From positions 1-26,421 of IMG/VR virus record IMGVR_UViG_3300034177_000027: 26,421 nucleotides of DNA; one strand, 5' to 3'. The translations under genes were made by a program, and so were the position numbers. The first letter of the stretch is position 1. Each line of letters starts with the position of its first letter. Positions 13,301-20,060 of this stretch are shown here, one piece after another. The DNA comes from a virus. The notes below the pieces were generated by a model. It saw nothing but the letters and a program-made list of their open reading frames with translations. It ran no database searches and was not told the origin of the DNA.

Positions 13301-13726
13301 CCGCCAGCAGTAGACCGCATACCGCATGGCGGTGCGGGCCGGTGTGAGGGCGGTGCCGGCGCTGGGGTCAGTGGTGGAGGTGACGGCGACGTCCCAGCTG
13401 TCGAGGCCGGACGCGGAGGAGAACGAGCTGATGGACACCCCGATGGCGCCGCCGCCCGGGGTGGGCTGGAACTGCCACAGGTAGGAGGCGCCCTCGGCGG
13501 CGGCGACCTTGGTGTAGCAGCGGCTGCGCAGCCCGGTGCTGTCGTCCACCGCGCTGACGAACGTCCACCCCGACGGGGCGGCGAACGTCGTGTCACCGGT
13601 GTAGCCGTGGGTGACGGCCACCATCAGGTCGTCGTTCACGGTGCCGGCCGGTTTGGTGACGGTGACGGCGATCCCGTCGGCGCCGCCGGTGTTGGTGGCT
13701 GTGGCGGAGGAGCGGAACGCGACCAT
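10319..13726 (-). CDS. Large distal tail / tail-associated protein, 1,135 aa
   Basis: This appears to fuse several tail-tip functions. Residues about 1-210 are a beta-rich domain of lectin-like character. A segment near 230-300 (WTDITGYRKAEPAVETSRGK, then TLDNRSGRFSPRNPTGDYYG and GRNTPVRI) resembles the distal-tail (Dit-like) module of Streptomyces siphophages. A beta-sandwich region of LamG-like character lies at about 320-500, followed by a long tail-hub region. The C-terminal 90 residues (GGFDIMIGGERMTVTAITG, then TATVVRSVNGIVKTHSTGA) match a recurring tail-protein end module. The start is ATG at 13726 after GGGAGG, overlapping the tape-measure stop by one base; a TTG one codon upstream is possible. 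No separate Dit gene is present, consistent with fusion. Confidence 0.8.
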   Translation of the reverse strand: MVAFRSSATATNTGGADGIAVTVTKPAGTVNDDLMVAVTHGYTGDTTFAAPSGWTFVSAVDDSTGLRSRCYTKVAAAEGASYLWQFQPTPGGGAIGVSISSFSSASGLDSWDVAVTSTTDPSAGTALTPARTAMRYAVYCWRDTTADAVTWSIGTEAFDVQAIDAGTIVRGQSGAYHDANNGPGEVITANTANPTNSVERGIHWSFAVGDAAPAAEDWDSSGFALEMDLGGWTDITGYRKAEPAVETSRGKSSEGSASSPSQASFTLDNRSGRFSPRNPTGDYYGLIGRNTPVRISKAHGTIALRLQGARVGETLVGDRITTVARAALEIPGDIDIRLDLQPESWRQKAWLAGRYRAAIDLDNAWACRLEGNGCLSLLWFDPANASHVITSTRPVPQGGRQALRFTLDVDNGASGNTVVFYTSDTIAGAWTQLGDPVVTAGTTTIDASVRSLSIGAAVPGYDGSFNPLHGAVHHFELRSGIAGTLVSDVDFTTQATGTYAVTENDNLWIAAGNAVISNRRYRMHGEMSEYKEKWDSTDAYAYVEAEAAGMRRRLEQGKTPLKSAMFRAITSGGSLASPAVAYWSCEDVDGSTFLAGGLGDGTFMRITGTPELASSSVFDCSSPLPVPGTAIFKGLVPAHTATTEYQTRWLMSLPPGGEADNDILLRVVCTGGTGIWWDMVYATGGSLYVSVRDRDGVELDQTGPIGFGIDGLPVRASLEMVQNGADVDVVLATLEPNAGVYEASGDTFTGITFGRVTGVIVNPTAADLGTVFGHISVQADATRNISDLGQELAAFANESAGDRVRRLCLEEGIEFRSIGNLNDGTKMGPQGQKAFLALLAECEASDGGGFVYEPRDVLGLGYRDRKSQYNNTALLALEYDAGHISGDLWPAEDDPAARNDVTVTRDGGSSARVVQETGPMSVQPPPDGIGRYDDAPSLSLYRDLDCPDQAGWRVFQGTVNEARYKVIRIALENPRFTADSALTEAALAMDQGDLVTVSGMPARIPPELIEQQVIGYRETFDQFTHAIDFYCMPDAARQVAVYGTDRYDSATTTLNEDLTTTETAVDIAVASGPLWTTSVGGGFDIMIGGERMTVTAITGATSPQTATVVRSVNGIVKTHSTGAPVRLFQTPHRAL

Positions 13727-15780
13727 CAATTGCCTCCCAGGAATCCCTGGACGTCGCCGCCGCCGAGGGTGCGTACCGCGTTCTTCAGCGGGTCGACGAT
13801 GAGGTCCGCCACCTTCTTCTCACCCATCCGGATGGTGATCGTCATGGGACCGCCCGCCTGCATCTTCCCGAGGGACGGGGCGGACGAGCCGGCCATCGCG
13901 GGCAGGCCGGCGGTGAGGGAGCCGAGCTGCTTGCGCAGCGCCGGGGCCTGGTTGTCCACGCCGGCCATGAAGCCGCCCATGACGGCCTCGCCGGACGGGG
14001 TGAGGAGCCGCATGTCCAGCGTCATCGGGCCCTTCCAGTCGGGGATCATCGCCGTGATGGAGTTGAACCGCTCCCGCAGCGACCCGATCATGCCGGTGAC
14101 GCCCTTGATCAGACCCCGGATGATGTTGGCCCCGGCGTTGATCAGCAGGTTGTTGAGGTTGCCGAGCGCCCCGGTGATGCGGCCCGGCAGGCCGCGGACC
14201 ATGGCGACGAGCTCGGTCACCTTCTTGGACGCAGCCGATCCCATCTGGCCGAAGAACGTGCCGACCCGGCCGGGCAGCTTCGACAGCCACTCGATCGCGG
14301 ACAGCACCATGTTGATGCTGCCGCGGACCTTGCCGACCACCCAGTCGTTAGCGGCGCCGACGGTCTTCTTGATGGTGTCCCAGTGCTTGATGAACAGGCC
14401 CGGCCCGGTGAAGTTGAGGAACAGGTTCACCAGCATGTTCCAGCCCGCTTTGAGCAGGCCCCAGAACCAGTTCCACGCGGCGATGGCGGCCTTGGTCATG
14501 ATCTTCCAGGCGTCCTGGAAGAACGTCGTCTTCGTGGCGACCAGCACAATGATCGCGATCAGCGCGACGATGCCGAGGATGATCCAGGTGGTCGGGCTGG
14601 CCAGCAGCGCGCTGTTGAGGACCCACTGCACGGCGGCCCAGACGCCGAGCGCGGCCGCGACGGCCAGGACGACGGGGACGATGAACTCCATCAGGCCCTT
14701 GTTCTCCGAGATGAACCCGGCCACCGCGCTCAGGGCGGGGGCGAGGAGCTCGCCGAGCGTCGTGGAGACCGTCCGCATGATCTGGTCGAACGCCTGCCCC
14801 GGCGACTGCTCCATGCCGTCCGTCAGGGCCTTGGCGGACCCGCCCGCCTTGTCCAGGCCGCTGGCGGCGGCGGCGCCGGACGCGTCCAGGGTCAGGAGGC
14901 TGTTGCCGAGGTCCTCGCCGGGGCCGCCGAACAGGGCGGCCTGCAGGGCGGTGCGCTTGGTCTGGTCCTCGACGCCCTTGAGTGCGCCGATGACCTGGTC
15001 GAAGGCCTGCGTGCCCTTGCCCTCGTTGACCAGGCCCTGGATCTCCTTGACGTCCAGGCCGAGATCCTTCAGCGGCCCCTTGACGGCCTCGGTGTCGGCC
15101 AGCAGCAGGGTGAATTCCTTGACGGCGTCGCCGAGCTTGTCGAGCTCGAACGTCGGGTCCTTGGCCGCCTGGGTGAGCAGGCCGAACATTTGCGGGCCGG
15201 TGAAGCCGAGCTGGTCGAAGAACCCGGCGTACTCGTTGGTGAGGGCCGGGATTTCCTCGCGCAGCTTGGCGGGAAGTTTCTGGGCGGAGGCGGTGAGCAG
15301 GTCGAACGCCTCGGTGCCGTCCTTGGCCAGCCCCGACTTGATCAGGTTGCCCACGGCCTGGGTGGACTCGCCCACGTCGAACTCGAAGGTGTCGGCCAGC
15401 CCGAGGGCACTCTTGCTCATCGACTGCAGCTCAGCGTCGGTGAAGTCCCCCAGGTCGCCGATCGAGGAGACGACGCTGCCCACGGCGGCGCTGGCGTCCG
15501 CCATGGAACCGCCGAACCCGGCGGAGAACACGTCCCCGGCGATACCGCCCGCGCGCTGGGCCTCGGCCTCGGTCAGGCCCAGCTGGTTCTGCAGGCTGGT
15601 CTGCGCCGCGGTGATGTCCATGGCCGAGTCGAGCGCCAGGGCGAACGCCCCGCCCGCCAGGCCGCCCGCCGCCGCCGCCGGGGCGGACAGGCCGCCCATG
15701 CTCCGCTCGACCTGGCCCAGGCCCTCCTGGGTGTCGTCGCCGACCCCGATGCGGACCAGCAGTTCGTCCAGGATGGTCAT
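13726..15780 (-). CDS. Tail tape measure protein, 684 aa
   Basis: It sets tail length and probably helps DNA cross the membrane. The N-terminal region (about 1-340) is helical with Gly/Ala-rich segments typical of phage minor tail/TP901 proteins (MTILDELLVRIGVGDD, then GEDLGNSLLTLDASGAAAAS). Two strong hydrophobic segments lie at about 365-388 and 392-418 (VPVVLAVAAALGVWAAVQW; WIILGIVALIAIIVLVA). A Trp-rich amphipathic stretch (WNWFWGLLKAGWNMLVNL) follows, and then a second helical half. The ATG at 15780 overlaps the stop of the chaperone extension (ATGA). The family rule of about 0.15 nm per residue predicts a tail near 100 nm, a short-to-medium siphovirus tail. A longer reading to 15936 is shadow. 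Confidence 0.92.
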   Translation of the reverse strand: MTILDELLVRIGVGDDTQEGLGQVERSMGGLSAPAAAAGGLAGGAFALALDSAMDITAAQTSLQNQLGLTEAEAQRAGGIAGDVFSAGFGGSMADASAAVGSVVSSIGDLGDFTDAELQSMSKSALGLADTFEFDVGESTQAVGNLIKSGLAKDGTEAFDLLTASAQKLPAKLREEIPALTNEYAGFFDQLGFTGPQMFGLLTQAAKDPTFELDKLGDAVKEFTLLLADTEAVKGPLKDLGLDVKEIQGLVNEGKGTQAFDQVIGALKGVEDQTKRTALQAALFGGPGEDLGNSLLTLDASGAAAASGLDKAGGSAKALTDGMEQSPGQAFDQIMRTVSTTLGELLAPALSAVAGFISENKGLMEFIVPVVLAVAAALGVWAAVQWVLNSALLASPTTWIILGIVALIAIIVLVATKTTFFQDAWKIMTKAAIAAWNWFWGLLKAGWNMLVNLFLNFTGPGLFIKHWDTIKKTVGAANDWVVGKVRGSINMVLSAIEWLSKLPGRVGTFFGQMGSAASKKVTELVAMVRGLPGRITGALGNLNNLLINAGANIIRGLIKGVTGMIGSLRERFNSITAMIPDWKGPMTLDMRLLTPSGEAVMGGFMAGVDNQAPALRKQLGSLTAGLPAMAGSSAPSLGKMQAGGPMTITIRMGEKKVADLIVDPLKNAVRTLGGGDVQGFLGGN

Positions 15781-16178
15781 CGGTCCCGCCCTCTCCGTCG
15801 ACGCGTGCTCGGCCGCAGCGCGGGCGGCCCGGCCCGCCTGCCGGGCTGGTCGTCTTCGCTGTCGTATGCGGCCTGGATTCCCTTGACCATGTCGAGCAGC
15901 TGCTCGCCCGTCTTGCGCCGGGTCTTGCGGCTCCACTGGATCAGGTGGTCCAGGAATTTGGGCTTCTTGCCCTTCTTCATGTGCGGGGCCGCCACGTCCA
16001 TCGCGAGGCGGGCGGCGACCAGGTCGAGGCGGGCCGGGGTGATGGGCCCGTAGAGGTTCTGATACGCCACCAGGCGGATCATCTCCTCCTCCGCGAATCG
16101 CTCCAGCACCTCACCCGGGGTGATCCGGAACGCGACGGCCAGGTCGTACTGGAGCTTCAGCTCTGGCCGTCGGAGAAA
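15777..16178 (-). CDS. Tail assembly chaperone, -1 frameshift extension (gpT-like), about 133 codons
   Basis: This segment has coding composition (LKLQYDLAVAFRITPGEVLERF, MIRLVAYQNLYG, KPKFLDHLIQW) but no convincing start or Shine-Dalgarno of its own. It is in the -1 frame relative to the upstream chaperone, whose frame stops at 16157. Frames before about 16175 on this reading look like shadow. In most long-tailed phages the gene before the tape measure makes a short product and a longer fusion by programmed -1 frameshift, with the two products together forming the tail-assembly chaperone on the tape measure. The candidate slip site is GAATTTC at 16175-16181. The fusion would be about 264 residues. 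The end overlaps the tape-measure ATG. Confidence 0.8.
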   Translation of the reverse strand, partial: FLRRPELKLQYDLAVAFRITPGEVLERFAEEEMIRLVAYQNLYGPITPARLDLVAARLAMDVAAPHMKKGKKPKFLDHLIQWSRKTRRKTGEQLLDMVKGIQAAYDSEDDQPGRRAGPPALRPSTRRRRGRDR

Positions 16179-16570
16179 TTCTCTTCGGCGTCCTTGACCT
16201 TCTGGGTGAAGTCCTTGTCGTCGTCGGACAGGTGCCGGACCAGGTTGAACAGGCCGTTGACGATGCCCGCGTTGCGCTTGGCCAGGATGGCGATGCCCTC
16301 GCGCAGATCGGGGAAGACCAGCGTGTCCGTCTCCTGCTCGTACAGGGCCTTGGCGACGATCTCGGACCGGTTGGAGCGGATGGCCATCTCCGCGCCGGCC
16401 TTCTTGGCCTCCACGGTCATCCGGGACAATTTGTTCTGGTACGCCTCCCAGTCCGCCGAGGGCAGGCCCTTGACGCGGAACATCACCCCGGGGGCCCACT
16501 CGGGGATCTCCACGTCGTCCTGGCTCTTGATGTCGTCGGCCGAGCGGATGAGGTCCTTCAGGCTTGCCAT
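16157..16570 (-). CDS. Tail assembly chaperone, short form (gpG-like), 137 aa
   Basis: This is a soluble protein encoded directly between the tail tube and tape-measure genes, the conserved place of gpG-type chaperones. It begins MASLKDLIRSADDIKSQ and contains a VEIPEWAPGVMFRVKGL segment typical of this family. A helical body follows, and it ends in a charged tail (DDKDFTQKVKDAEENFSD). It is not expected in the mature virion. The start is ATG at 16570 after GAGGAG. Near its 3' end the -1 frame is open and continues as the coding segment 15777-16178, so a fraction of ribosomes should make a longer fusion. Confidence 0.88.
   Translation of the reverse strand: MASLKDLIRSADDIKSQDDVEIPEWAPGVMFRVKGLPSADWEAYQNKLSRMTVEAKKAGAEMAIRSNRSEIVAKALYEQETDTLVFPDLREGIAILAKRNAGIVNGLFNLVRHLSDDDKDFTQKVKDAEENFSDGQS
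16175..16181 (-). promoter_or_regulatory. Candidate -1 ribosomal slip site GAATTTC
   Basis: In the chaperone frame it reads G-AAT-TTC. After a -1 slip the A site changes from TTC to TTT with good pairing, while the P site (AAT to GAA) pairs poorly, so it is an imperfect heptamer. It is the only reasonable homopolymer-like site close to where coding character switches frame. Confidence 0.45.
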
Positions 16571-16584
16571 GGCGCTACTCCTCC

Positions 16585-17016
16585 TCAGCCGGTCGCGGTC
16601 AGGGTCGGCATCCCGGAGATCTTCACGGTGACTTCCCGTTCCATCTTGTCGTCGACCGGGAACGCGTCACTGATGCCGGTGATCAGGGCGGTGAATTCCC
16701 AGGTGTGCTCGTTGGCGTCGCCGGGCAGGATGACGACCTGGTAGTCCCGCAGGCCCTTCTCCTCGAAGTCGGCATCCAGCGCCGAATGCGTGGTGTCGCC
16801 GGGGTCGTAGTTGATCGTGACGCCCACCTCACCGCCGTCCTTGAGGCCCTTCACGAACTCGCGGTACTGGTTCGGCGAATCGTGCGCGGTGACCTCGATG
16901 GCCTCCCGCGAGCGGTCCGGGCCGGACAGGTCCGAGACGTTCGCGACCACGGCGAAGGCGCCGCCGCCGGTGGTGTCCCGGAGGAACTGTGTACCGAATG
17001 CGTCCTCACCGGCCAT
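16585..17016 (-). CDS. Major tail (tube) protein, 143 aa
   Basis: This would form the stacked hexameric rings of the non-contractile tail tube. The sequence has the tail-tube pattern: an N-terminal strand region (FAVVANVSDLSGPDRSREAI), the segment VTAHDSPNQYREFVKGLKDG, then GEVGVTINYDPGD and VILPGDANEHTWEFTALI, and a final strand (REVTVKISGMPTL). The length is close to the usual minimal tail-tube size, with no appended Ig-like domain. The start is ATG at 17016 after GGAGGACTGATCC, which overlaps the upstream stop. It lies immediately upstream of the chaperone gene, as in lambda-like tails. It is likely the most abundant tail protein. Confidence 0.92.
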   Translation of the reverse strand: MAGEDAFGTQFLRDTTGGGAFAVVANVSDLSGPDRSREAIEVTAHDSPNQYREFVKGLKDGGEVGVTINYDPGDTTHSALDADFEEKGLRDYQVVILPGDANEHTWEFTALITGISDAFPVDDKMEREVTVKISGMPTLTATG

Positions 17017-17019
17017 GGA

Positions 17020-17358
17020 TCAGTCCTCCAGCTTGAAGACGGCGACGGTCACCGAGGTGACCGCGCTGTAGGTGATCGTCGCCCGGCCGGTGGCGCCCCG
17101 GAACACGGAGTCCAGCGGGATGATCCCGGCCGACGTCGCGGGGACGACGAGCGTGGCGTCGGCGATCGCCAGGCCCTTCTCCGTGCCGGCGGTGGCCAGG
17201 GTGACGGTCTTGGACGACGCGTCGCCGTTCGCCACGTACAGGAAGTGCCCGGGGCCGATGGCGGCGGTGTCGCCGGTCGAGGTGGCGGCGGTGTCCACCG
17301 CCGCCACCTCCGGGACGCCCCCGACGATCGGGACGGAAACGGTTGCGAGGTCGGCCAT
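17020..17358 (-). CDS. Small beta-rich structural protein, 112 aa
   Basis: The start is ATG at 17358 (MADLATVSVPIVGG), after GGAG at good spacing; an upstream extension to 17397 is unlikely. The protein is Ala/Thr/Val-rich and predicted to be beta structure throughout (AAIGPGHFLYVANGDASSKT, TLATAGTEKGLAIADATLVV). It is similar in character, though not obviously in sequence, to the 122-aa head protein at 19677, with which it shares the motif of a substituted residue inside repeated short strands. Position between the tail-completion and tail-tube genes suggests a tail or neck component. The family is not recognised. Confidence 0.7.
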   Translation of the reverse strand: MADLATVSVPIVGGVPEVAAVDTAATSTGDTAAIGPGHFLYVANGDASSKTVTLATAGTEKGLAIADATLVVPATSAGIIPLDSVFRGATGRATITYSAVTSVTVAVFKLED

Positions 17359-17424
17359 GGTGATCTCCAGTTCCTGTGCAGGGGAAAGCCCGGACATCGC
17401 GGCCCGGGCGGATTGTCGGATGGG

Positions 17425-17841
17425 TCAGACGGTCTGCTCGGTGACCACCATGTAGCGGAGCACCACGTGCCGGATGTCCCCGGGTGGTTCCGGATCGGTG
17501 AGCGTCTGGGAGAACTCGAACCGGGTCACGACGTGATGCAGGCCGGTGATGGTCAGCGGCTGGTGGTCGAGCAGCGCCGTGACTTTCGCGGCGATGGCGA
17601 GGCCCTGGGCGTGGCCGCGGTACTGCGACCACACGTGCAGGGTGATGACGGTCTGGCGGCCGAATCGGTCGTGGCTGTTGTCCGGCGTCTCGGTCGCCTC
17701 GCCGATCACGACGTACGGATAGGCGACGTCCTCCGGGACGTAGTCGAACACGCCGCTGATCGTGGCCATCAGTGCCGCGTTCCCGGTCAGCCGGTCGTGG
17801 ATGGCCTGCTGTACCGGGAGCATCGGGGCGGGCGCGGTCAC
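17425..17841 (-). CDS. Tail completion / tail terminator-like protein (DUF3168-like), 138 aa
   Basis: The protein begins with a helix (MLPVQQAIHDRLTGNAALMA) and then has the characteristic YVPEDVAYPYVVIGEATETP segment and TVITLHVWSQYRGHAQGLAI. It ends in strands (VVTRFEFSQTLTDPE, IRHVVLRYMVV). This is the pattern of DUF3168 proteins, which act like SPP1 gp17 in joining tail to head or capping the tail. The GTG at 17841 overlaps the stop of the gp10-like gene (GTGA). Its place just after the HK97 gp10-like gene and before the tail tube agrees with that role. Confidence 0.85.
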   Translation of the reverse strand: MTAPAPMLPVQQAIHDRLTGNAALMATISGVFDYVPEDVAYPYVVIGEATETPDNSHDRFGRQTVITLHVWSQYRGHAQGLAIAAKVTALLDHQPLTITGLHHVVTRFEFSQTLTDPEPPGDIRHVVLRYMVVTEQTV

Positions 17842-18215
17842 GGCAGGACCCTTCGCAGCTCTGCGGCGATCCGGTCCGGGAGCTTGGTCCGCTCCGCTTC
17901 CAGGGCCGGTCCGAGGACGGGGTTGGCGGGGATACGCCGGGTGCCGTGCTCGTGCAGGCTGGCGTACTGGTCGTCCCGGTCCCGCCAGCCGACCTCGGCC
18001 TGCAGCCCGCTGTTCTCGTACTTGATGTCGATGCTGTCGCGCAGATTGCCGGAGTCCACGCGGACGTTCTGTTTGGTGCCGGCCTTGACCGCCTCGGCGG
18101 ATTCCTTCACGGCCTTCGCTGCGGCGGCTTCGATCTGCGGGGCCAGCTCGGCGAGGCGTGCCCGCAACCGGTCCATGCCCACGATCTCCACGCGGGTAGT
18201 GGAGCGTCCCGCCAT
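17838..18215 (-). CDS. HK97 gp10-like head-tail joining protein, 125 aa
   Basis: The sequence follows the HK97 gp10 pattern. An N-terminal strand and helix (VEIVGMDRLRARLAELAPQI) precede a long helix (AAKAVKESAEAVKAGTKQN). The signature VRVDSGNLRDSIDIKYE comes next, then the AEVGWRDRDDQYASLHEHGT segment and ANPVLGPALEAE. Proteins of this family finish the neck or proximal tail of siphophages. The start is ATG at 18215, four bases after the stop of the 56-aa gene. The frame extending upstream to 18395 is the shadow of that gene and is rejected. Confidence 0.88.
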   Translation of the reverse strand: MAGRSTTRVEIVGMDRLRARLAELAPQIEAAAAKAVKESAEAVKAGTKQNVRVDSGNLRDSIDIKYENSGLQAEVGWRDRDDQYASLHEHGTRRIPANPVLGPALEAERTKLPDRIAAELRRVLP

Positions 18216-18219
18216 CGGG

Positions 18220-18390
18220 TCACCTCTTCTTGGTCTGCTGGTGCAGGTCGCGGCGGATTGTCGCGAGCTCCCCGGCGATGGCCAGCAGCGCGAACCCGAT
18301 GGCGCGCGGCACGTCCGCGTCCGCCTCGCCCAGGCCCAGGAACTCCTCGGCGCGTTGCCGGAGTTCCAGCGGCTCGCGCGGCAATGGCAT
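18220..18390 (-). CDS. Small hypothetical protein, 56 aa, within the neck module
   Basis: An intact frame starts at ATG 18390 with a very strong ribosome binding site (GAAGGAGGTTGAC) and ends TGA at 18220, exactly filling the space between the adaptor and gp10-like genes. The protein begins MPLPREPLELRQRAEEFLG and continues GLGEADADVPRAIGFALLAI, then ends in a basic tail (RRDLHQQTKKR). It is helical with one mildly hydrophobic helix. Small proteins at this site occur in other actinophages, but I do not recognise a family. The strong SD and exact fit support translation. Confidence 0.8.
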   Translation of the reverse strand: MPLPREPLELRQRAEEFLGLGEADADVPRAIGFALLAIAGELATIRRDLHQQTKKR

Positions 18391-18391
18391 G

Positions 18392-18742
18392 TCAACCTCC
18401 TTCGGATTGGATCAACTCGACCAGAGCCTTCGAGTAGACGGGCCGGGACGGTTGCACGACGGACTGGACCCGGAACACCTGGGCGGTGCCGAGCCCGTCC
18501 GTGCCGCGCAGCTGGTCGCCCCGCAGGACGTCCGCGGACGGCAGCAGGAAGACGTCGTGCGAGTGCTTGGAGTCCGCCTGCTGGGCGATGAGCCGCTCAG
18601 TGGGAGACGGCTGGTCGACCTTCGCCCGCACCTCGGCGGGTTGCTGCGTATAGGTGGTGGCCTGCCCGCCCGCCCCGTCGTCGACGGTCGTTGGCCGCCA
18701 CACCTGAAGCCGCCGGTTCAGGTGCCGGCCGGGGCCGCTCAC
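18392..18742 (-). CDS. Head-tail adaptor / head closure-like protein, 116 aa
   Basis: The start is a GTG at 18742 overlapping the upstream connector stop (GTGA); the longer frame to 19054 has shadow composition. After a short basic start (GPGRHLNRRLQVWRPT), the central part TTYTQQPAEVRAKVDQPSPT and the region TERLIAQQADSKHSHDVFLL match SPP1 gp16-type head-completion proteins. Those carry a conserved ERxxAxQ...H-type segment and a final SVVQPSRPVYSKALVEL strand and helix. They seal the connector after DNA packaging. The position directly after the connector gene fits. Confidence 0.8.
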   Translation of the reverse strand: MSGPGRHLNRRLQVWRPTTVDDGAGGQATTYTQQPAEVRAKVDQPSPTERLIAQQADSKHSHDVFLLPSADVLRGDQLRGTDGLGTAQVFRVQSVVQPSRPVYSKALVELIQSEGG

Positions 18743-19332
18743 CTGGACCTCAGCAGGCTCATGCCGCCGCCGAAGCGGGCGGCCAGGCGCTCGCGCAGGT
18801 AGTCCGGCAGTTCCATCTCCGTGATGAGGCCGTCGCCGCCGTAGGTCACGCTGTAGTCTCCGATCCGCTCGGCCCGGATGTTCTTGGCGGCCAGGCCCTG
18901 CCCGCCGTCCTCGGCCCGGTAGGCGACCAGCGCTGCGGCCACCATGCGGCACACCAGGTCGACGATGTCCGCGGGCACCGTTGCCAGGCCGTGCGTTTGG
19001 GTGACCTCCGCTTCGGACGGGCCGTCGCATCCCGTCCAGCCGGCTGCGCGCCACAGCCGATGTGAGCGCAGCCGCCAGTCCGTCACCGCGACGCCGTCCA
19101 GCTCAACCGTGGCCACCGCGGAGATCGGCAGGCCGGGCAGTGTCAGCCACTGGCCCGGCTCGCCCTCCAGCGTCACCGTCGATGTTGTCTCGGAGATCGG
19201 CGTTCCGGCCGCCTCGCGTACTGCGGCCGACGCCACGTCGAGGTACGTCTCGACGATCGCGGTCTCCGCGACGTCCACGGTCAGACCACGGGCGGCCAGA
19301 TCGGCCACCGTCGCCAGCGCTGCCAGTGCCAC
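18739..19332 (-). CDS. Head-tail connector protein (gp6/gp15-like), 197 aa
   Basis: The N-terminal half is helical (DLAARGLTVDVAETAIVETY, then LDVASAAVREAAGTPIS), as in phage connector proteins that ring the portal. It is followed by a beta segment (STVTLEGEPGQWLTLPGLPI) and VELDGVAVTDWRL. A helical region near 125-145 (DIVDLVCRMVAAALVAYR) precedes a C-terminal part with YSVTYGGDG, which recalls the conserved ending of connector proteins. The start is GTG at 19332 after GGAGGAATCACC. It lies between small head genes and the closure protein, the standard place for a connector. Confidence 0.85.
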   Translation of the reverse strand: MALAALATVADLAARGLTVDVAETAIVETYLDVASAAVREAAGTPISETTSTVTLEGEPGQWLTLPGLPISAVATVELDGVAVTDWRLRSHRLWRAAGWTGCDGPSEAEVTQTHGLATVPADIVDLVCRMVAAALVAYRAEDGGQGLAAKNIRAERIGDYSVTYGGDGLITEMELPDYLRERLAARFGGGMSLLRSR

Positions 19333-19347
19333 GGTGATTCCTCCCCG

Positions 19348-19677
19348 TCAGCTGACCAGGTCGATCAGGTCGGCCTTCGTGTAGACCGCCGCGTCGTCGG
19401 CCGACATGAGCCCCCGGCCGACGACGTGGGCGATCCACTCGGACTTGGACGCGTTCACGCCAGGGCGCGGGGATCGCCCCGCGGTCAGGTCGCTGCCGCC
19501 GTCCGGATCGACCGGGGCCTCCGGCGCCGGCGCGGGCGCGGCCGTGTACGGCGCGCCGTCGGGGTGTACGCGCCTCAGGAGCCCTTGCTCGTAGCGTTCT
19601 GCGATGCCCTCGGGGAGGGGGAGGTCCATCGCGATGATGGCCCCGCCCTCGCCCCGGACATGGATCGTCTCGGCCAT
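19348..19677 (-). CDS. Small head-region protein with SAP/Rho-N-like end, 109 aa
   Basis: The start is ATG at 19677 overlapping the upstream stop (ATGA). The protein starts with a short beta segment (AETIHVRGEGGAIIAMDLPL) and has a Pro/Ala-rich linker (about 44-66). It ends with KSEWIAHVVGRGLMSADDAA and YTKADLIDLVS. The terminal TKADLIDL resembles the helix-extended-helix end seen in SAP/Rho-N-like motifs and recurs in small head proteins of actinophages. It may help hold the head or connector together. Function is inferred only from position and this motif. Confidence 0.75.
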   Translation of the reverse strand: MAETIHVRGEGGAIIAMDLPLPEGIAERYEQGLLRRVHPDGAPYTAAPAPAPEAPVDPDGGSDLTAGRSPRPGVNASKSEWIAHVVGRGLMSADDAAVYTKADLIDLVS

Positions 19678-20045
19678 CAGGTGTTCCTCGGGACCTTCAG
19701 GGCGGTGATCGTGGCGTTCACGGTCTCCGCCTCGATGAGCATGCTGCCGTCGGACTGGACGAACCGGCCGGACTCGAACGGGCCGATGAACTGCACGCCG
19801 GTCGTCGCGGCGACCGTGACGTCCAGGTCGCCCTGGCCGGCGGCGAGCGCCGGCGGGTGGTCGCCCGCCTTGATGGTGATGACCTGCTCGATGCCGGTGT
19901 TCGCCACCCGCAGCACGGTCAGCTCCGGGAACGCGGCGGAGATCTGCATGTTGTTCGTCGGCGCGACGACCGTGGTCGTCCCGGCCGGCTGCGCCAGGTT
20001 CGAGTTCGGAACCAGATTCGAGTAGGGGATTTGCGTGGTTGCCAT
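19677..20045 (-). CDS. Small head/decoration-like protein, 122 aa
   Basis: The gene lies 15 bp after the coat protein gene. The protein is beta-rich (SAAFPELTVLRVANTGIEQV; QFIGPFESGRFVQSDGSMLI) with a Pro/Asn-rich N-terminus (IPYSNLVPNSNLAQPAG). Proteins of this size directly downstream of the coat gene are often capsid decoration or stabilisation proteins. The start is ATG at 20045 after GGAG at nine bases. No specific family motif is recognised, so the decoration role is inferred from gene order. Confidence 0.7.
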   Translation of the reverse strand: MATTQIPYSNLVPNSNLAQPAGTTTVVAPTNNMQISAAFPELTVLRVANTGIEQVITIKAGDHPPALAAGQGDLDVTVAATTGVQFIGPFESGRFVQSDGSMLIEAETVNATITALKVPRNT

Positions 20046-20060
20046 GGGTCATGTCTCCGA

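Noticed and set aside
13118-15886. Plus-strand open frame of 922 codons opposite the tape measure
   Set aside because: It is opposite the tape-measure gene and spans the end of the distal tail gene. Long antisense frames are expected in GC-rich DNA, and its Ser/Arg/Pro composition shows no domain.
15777-16499. The whole 240-codon frame as an independent gene before the tape measure
   Set aside because: Only the part after about 16178 has coding character. The first third is an out-of-frame reading of the chaperone, so a frameshift extension explains it better.
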